From Rhyacophila brunnea (lineage: Eukaryota > Arthropoda > Insecta > Trichoptera > Rhyacophilidae): DNA of 64,000 nt. Made by a program: the position numbers and the translations under genes. The notes beneath the pieces are model-generated. The model was not told where the DNA came from. It searched no databases and saw only the letters and a list, made by a program, of their open reading frames with translations. Below, piece by piece: positions 58,581-64,000 of this stretch (position 1 is the first letter of the stretch; every line of letters starts with the position of its first letter). The DNA lies in NCBI GenBank assembly GCA_022495005.1, contig JAGYXB010000698.1, positions 496,001 through 560,000 on the forward strand, in the 5' to 3' direction.

Positions 58581-60281
58581 CGACCAAGAAGCCGATTATA
58601 AATAATTATGGCTCAATTAAAAATACTAATTTACAGTAGAGTCCTGAAAAATAAACTTCAGTGCGAAATTAATAATTACTAATTAAAGAATGCCTTATAA
58701 TATTTATATCGTAAATAGAGTTTGTGTCATCACAATAAACATATAACTGACAAACTTTCTGAATAGAATATCGGGTACACAATGAACTGTTTTAAAATTA
58801 GTTTACTTTTCCGATTATTTTTATGGGCATAAAACTCCAAATTTGATTTTTGAAATTTACTTTCGATAGACGATTCAAACATAAACTCATCCAAACCATC
58901 CGCCCAATTCCTCACACTGTCTAAATCGGACATATTGCCCGGGTCCCAGGATGTAATGTCAAGCATTATAAGATGTTTATGGCTAGCAATGTCTCAAGAC
59001 TAAGGTCACCAACTCACTCACGTGTGGTTTGACTAAGTTTACTAGACTTTGAAGTTACAAGTTCCCATGGGAGATAGTAGTTCATCGAGACAAAAAAAGA
59101 ATGTAAAAAAAAACAAATTGGGTATTGGTAAATAGTAAACTTTTATTTAACATAACTCTCATACATTTAGACGCCTTCTAAAGAAGAAGATTTTTCTCAT
59201 CGTCTTTGGTGGAAACCCAGAAAAAAATTCGACGTGTATTTGCATAAATTTATGTTTATTATACTTTTTTAATCTTTCTACACGTAAAGCACCCACACAA
59301 TATTATGTAAGTGTATTCATCTGATTTACATAAATAAATAATATTTTTATCAGACGCCAACACCAGAAACGTCTACCCTTTTCACAATCCCTTATACACG
59401 ATTTAAAAAACCGGTTTCTATATCGTGGATACTAGCCCTTTCCGTGCTCGCTTGTCTAACAACATGGATTGATATTAAAATAAATCGTAGTTTCCAGACA
59501 GAAAAATATAGATTATCAGCATTACTCTTCGTGAATTTAACTTTAGCAGTGATTGTAAATAATACATTAGGTTTAAAGAATTTTGAAATATGTGCACTAT
59601 TAGTGAAATATAATCACAAAGTTATCATAATACTTTATTTATATTATAGAATATCTATGACTGTGTGCCACTAATTTTTATGCGTCTGAATATATACTAA
59701 GTCAATTTAGTCTCTTTACATCAGTGAACTGAACACTCTTTTCCAATATATTATATTCTATATTACTTTGACTAAATCTTCAAACGCATATTTTTGCTAC
59801 TAAGTACTTCTTAAAACTTGCTGTTTCACTCAAATTTCGATTTTGTTCAAACCTTAGTATGAAAACAATTAAAATTGAGTAGGCTAGTTTCTTAATTATT
59901 TTTTTTGTATAAATATTAAAATTTTCCAGTAAGTGTATAATATTATTTTCTCAACCTAACCACGTATTTAAAAATCTTATAATAGAAAACATTGTTAAAT
60001 AATAATAGATAATATATATAAATGTCTTTTTTCATAGAGTATAATAATTGTTGCTATTATTTTTATAACACTACTTTTGAGTGGGACGATTAATGAGTAT
60101 TTCTATGAGTAAAATATAACCATATAATATATAATATTATATAAATTATTTTAATAATAATAAATATTAAAATATTTTTATGTTGAAATATTACACAAAA
60201 GGTCTAATAAATAATATACTGCCGTGAGAAAATAACAAATAATTGTGAATTTACAGATCACTCTTGACGTTTTGCATTATT
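58581..60281. other. 3' flank of transporter copy C
   Basis: AT-rich. Matches 1160-1640 plus 2490-4039 of the copy A flank and gives the empty site for the RT insertion at 1651-2480. No gene was seen. Confidence 0.5.
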
Positions 60282-60639
60282 TCATTTATCGTCGATGGTA
60301 GATATATTGATGGAATTATTATCATATCCGGAAAGATGTTTTGTGGAATCGTTTTTAATTGGCTTCCATTTTTTGAATATCTTATTCGATAATCTATCAT
60401 TGGCGAAAATTGGAATGCGTGCACCTGCGAAGTAATTCTCAATTTCTTGCAGAGGTTTTCCTTCAGTTTCCGGCATAAGGAAATACAAAATGATGGCTCC
60501 AAGTATACTGCAGCATGTGTAAAACCACATAGCTCCATGAATACCAACTCCTACTTCTAAATCGTAGTATGTTTTCGTCACGATTGTTGCGAAAACGTAG
60601 GAAAAAGCTGCACCTATTCCACACGCCATACCGCGTCCA
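60282..60639 (-). CDS. Tret1-like copy C, exon 7
   Basis: 118 codons and stop after the base completing Arg427. The acceptor is TTACAG. The most diverged of the three last exons, but fully open. Confidence 0.94.
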
Positions 60640-63457
60640 CTGTAAATTAAAATAAAACACGTAATTTTTCAATGATTATACAGTATTATATGATGTTGTT
60701 TTAGTGACTATCACCGTTCATTCTTCATTTACACTATTTTCTTGATATTTCGGAGTCGTTGAAGACATAATTCTCAGTAATAACTATTTGGTGTATGAAT
60801 TCCTATTCCTCTATGTACAGGAGTGTACAAGTTCGAAATTGGAAATGTATTACCATTCTCGCATATTATCATTATTATTATATTTAGCTGACAACACTGA
60901 GGTATTACAAATTCAATGGCAATACTTTTTTTTCACCACCACAACATTCAATTTGTCATTCATTGTGAAAATTAAAGATTTTCAACTTCCTTTTAGCAAT
61001 AATTGTGGTCGTCGTCAAACTATTCTTCAACTGTATGGGGAAACTACGCCAACGAATCAAGTGATACGATTAGGTCATACGGGCTTCCATGATGAACGAG
61101 GAAAGTTAATTTTTAAACGACTTGCAAGTAGGTTGATTAAGAAAATAAAAATAGGAGTGAATAATGCTTTCCTTCTAATGTCATATATTGCAACTGAATA
61201 TAATACGCTTTTTACTATTTAAAATCCATTGCGCCATCAATGCACTCTAAGACAATGGATGGATATGGAGTCTTTTTGGGTAGCACGCTTTTAAATTTCA
61301 AAAAAAATATTGCATAATCCATTTGCGTTTAATTAAAATTAAATTAATGACACGAATGTAGATTGTAATACAAACAGAATAATTTAATACGGCTTCGAAG
61401 GGATTTTTTTAATTCTCTGCTTTGCCATCTAGATCATTAAAACTTTACACATTGAACGCTACTCCAACCTCAGTAAATTTTCAAAATAATATGTTTACCA
61501 TTGAAAATACACGCATATATTATACAGAAGTTTTCTCATTGTGAAAAATTAAACAACATAAATAAAGATTCCCTTAAGAATATTTTACTTATTATTAACT
61601 ACTAGTAGTTTTAATTCATTTACATGTTAACTATGTAGCTATAGAGATATTTTTTTATTAAAATGTTATTATAATGATTGTATATTAAGAAAAAATGTTT
61701 CTAGCCGAAAAGGTACCTACTTAATATTTTTTATTAATTTTTTGAAAGCTTAATACTTTTTGAGGTAGAAGTAAATAGCGATAGAATAAATCTAATGATT
61801 CTGCATAAAAATAATTTAAATAGCTGTCGTTATTCATAAATTAGATATTATTTCTTGATAAAGTAACTATTAATCGAAAAATGTGGAGGACAACTGCTCT
61901 TAGACACGTGTGTAGCGAAATATGCTTATGTGACAGCAAACGTTTTTCAATCGCCCCTATTGACATTATCGGGATTCCAGTATATTTCAATGGTTTCAAA
62001 TAACCTTCAAATTCAACAAAGTTATATTTTATTTACATACATTTGTTGAATATGGTTCAATCGAACACATTATAGAAATCATTCTCAAGAATGCAAAACT
62101 AATTTATCTATAATTTCATGAAAAATAATACGCTTCTTTAATTATCTAATGAAAAAGTATTTGTATTACATCGCGTCCTACATAAATATCGTCATGTTTA
62201 TTATTAAAATTTAGTTCATTCATCGTAGTAGATTTTTGGGTTTCCACCGTGTGTCCTTCTTTCTTCTTTCCTCGACGTTTCGGGCTCATAGCAGAGGCCA
62301 AGAGATGTATGCAAGAGATGATAATGGCCTCTGCAACAAGCCCGAAACGTCGAGGAAAGAAGGAAGAAGGACACACAATGGAAACCCAAAAATCTACTAC
62401 AATAAAAAAAAATAACCGTGAAAGCCTCGAACATTATATTAGTTCATTACGTTTTCTATAATTTCATTAGGAGATTTTTGACCAATTCATAGTTTTATTA
62501 TTTTTTATATTTATTTTAAAAAACATCGATTTTTATAAAACTATAAATTTATCTTGAAATTCTTTTTATTTATTTTCATTTTTTTTAATTTATCTAAAAT
62601 TATTCTATCTATATTATTATATCTAAATTTATTTAAAAGTTTATCTTAAAATAAAAAATATTGTTCTTTCAGTTTGTTACAGATCAGTGATAGACGATAT
62701 TTAGACTGATTCAATTTGTTTTAATACTTTTACTAGAAAAAATATTAGTGTATAAGTTGGACTGTATAATATGGTCAAGGAATAATCAATTTATTGACTA
62801 CTAATCATAGCAATATTTATACCTTTTGATGCAATTACATTTTTTTTTTCAATATAACACTATCTACAATATACTGATAATAATTCATTTATATTGTAGG
62901 TTATACTATAATATTATCTATTATTCACGTCAACAGATGGCAATGTTTTTAGTTGAAATAAATATTAAATATAAACAAAAAAATATATAATATAATTATA
63001 GACACAGCAGACAGTAAAAAGTATTTTATTTTAATTAATCTAGAATACTTCTTCATTTAAATCAGTTGCTCCAATATTATGATCTAATAAAAAAAATATA
63101 AGAATATTACAGAAAGTTTTCAGTCAATTATTTTTGAAAAATATTGTATCAATTTCATTACCGTAGTGGAAATATCTCCGAAAGCATCAACCAGGGTATA
63201 GTATTGAGACCAACGGTGGCTGCTAGATTCCAGCATCCAAATAACAACATTGGTAACCAAGCAGAGGATCCTGCGATAATTTTAGTCTTTTCGAAAGAAC
63301 TCTCGTTTGGTAGTTTGATGTACACATATACTCCCAAAATAAGAGTACAGATTGCAGCAATCAATTGAGAGACTAGACATAAAAATCTTTTTCCTAATTT
63401 TTTTACTAAGATCATAGCCACGATTACTCCAATAAGTCCTATAGCACCAGTAGCAAC
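60282..63457 (-). CDS. Tret1-like transporter copy C, partial (exons 7 and 6 only)
   Basis: Join of 63162-63457 and 60282-60639, residues 329-545 of the family protein; exons 1-5 lie beyond the right edge. Splice phases equal those of A and B, and NTIPW and PETEGKPLQEIE are kept. By hand count nine residues differ from copy B in this part (for example YFAGARIPI for YFTGARMPI, and KWKP for KWNP). Intron 6 is the shortest of the three (2,522 bp). It is most likely a third functional copy. Confidence 0.88.
60640..62221. other. Intron 6 of copy C, 3' part
   Basis: AT-rich and shared with A and B. An open stretch of 144 codons (60788-61222, plus strand) is not kept in A or B and has no recognised homology, so it is not called. 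Confidence 0.5.
62222..62401. repeat. Foldback hairpin element (CCGAAACGTCGAGG arms), copy C
   Basis: Arms at about 62222-62300 and 62324-62401, with the shortest loop of the three orthologues. Confidence 0.8.
62402..63161. other. Intron 6 of copy C, 5' part
   Basis: Shared AT-rich sequence with a mostly deleted version of the 8706-8845 palindrome near 62700-62775. No gene was seen. Confidence 0.5.
63162..63457 (-). CDS. Tret1-like copy C, exon 6
   Basis: 98 codons plus two bases. Has AATVGLNTIPWLMLSEIFPL. The acceptor is TTTTAG and the donor GTAATG. Five residues differ from copy B. Confidence 0.94.
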
Positions 63458-64000
63458 CTAAAACAGTTATATATGATTACATAGTTAGTTCTTATCGTTT
63501 AGCAAATTGAATACATTCTAATAAAAAATACATCTATCAATAGTGTCGACGTTAGTAATCAAAAACGGCGTAGGTGACATTTGTGAAAAAAAAATGGGAT
63601 TAATAGTACCTGTACACGTACATGGATTTACTTGCACCAATACTATATATTTTGAACTATCGCGAAAATAACTGTTTACACGTAAAATTGTTGCCTGTCT
63701 CTCCAATCTCATTCTTCAAGCATAAGAGAGACGCGTTGTTGTCATCATATGATGCTATTTGACAGATTCAGACAGGTTCTGACAGATTCAGACAAGTTCG
63801 TAGTTAATCGGAAAATTTCAAAGTATTCTATGCGGTGTAGTTCATATTTCCTCCGGCAGGTTCGCCACTAACGTTCTACTGAGCTTGCCAATTATTGCGT
63901 GAAAATTACGAAGCTTCTGAACTTTTTTGATACATGCATGCAATCTTACGACTTGCAAGATAATACGTGTATACACGTGCATTTTCTTGTAATGGCTGCG
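63458..64000. other. Intron 5 of copy C, truncated by window end
   Basis: Aligns with the start of intron 5 in A (9513 on) and B (32444 on). No gene was seen. Confidence 0.6.

Noticed and set aside
60788..61222. 144-codon open frame in intron 6 of copy C
   Set aside because: Orthologous sequence in A and B is full of stops and indels, composition is intronic, and no domain is recognised.
1..64000. CRISPR arrays, tRNA or rRNA genes, operons
   Set aside because: No spaced direct repeats of CRISPR type, no full tRNA cloverleaf (only SINE B-boxes) and no rRNA-like blocks were seen; splicing shows a eukaryotic genome.

Overview
The window looks like AT-rich nuclear DNA of an insect, most likely an aphid or a related sternorrhynchan hemipteran (inference). 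The reasons are short exons in AT-rich introns, canonical GT-AG splice sites, dense transposon debris, a run of AACCT units like the insect telomere repeat, and a clade-typical Tret1-like sugar/trehalose transporter. Nothing prokaryotic or viral was seen.

The backbone is a head-to-tail tandem array of three copies of one seven-exon gene, all on the minus strand. Copy A (4040-22697) and copy B (27670-52864) are complete. Each splices into a 545-codon major facilitator transporter, with every junction in phase. Copy C shows only exons 7 and 6 (60282-63457) and runs off the right edge. By hand count A and B differ at 18 of 545 residues, and B and C at 9 of the 217 residues visible in C.

Region by region. 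1-4039: sequence downstream of copy A, with a reverse transcriptase tail, a perfect 74-bp inverted repeat and a second RT fragment. 4040-22697: copy A. Its introns hold an SDNCxGQNKN-type transposase-like element, an R1-clade LINE, a tRNA-like SINE, a truncated mariner and a 1.05-kb insertion. 22698-27669: A/B intergenic DNA with MITEs. 27670-52864: copy B. Intron 3 has grown to 12.3 kb through an I-clade LINE with a 12-bp target duplication, a foldback element with telomere-like units, and a 5.5-kb DNA transposon. That transposon contains a twin-primed RTE LINE, which in turn contains a further 1-kb insertion. 52865-60281: B/C intergenic DNA with a 1,000-bp TTAA-flanked foldback element. 60282-64000: 3' part of copy C.

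The three copies act as natural empty and filled sites for one another, so many insertions can be bounded and dated as before or after the duplications. The transporters are the only convincing host genes. Every other coding stretch is transposon-derived and mostly broken. The most novel observation is that two diverged genes of the SDNCxGQNKN family sit in mobile-looking elements, one of them bounded by 15-bp terminal inverted repeats and with an empty site in copy A.
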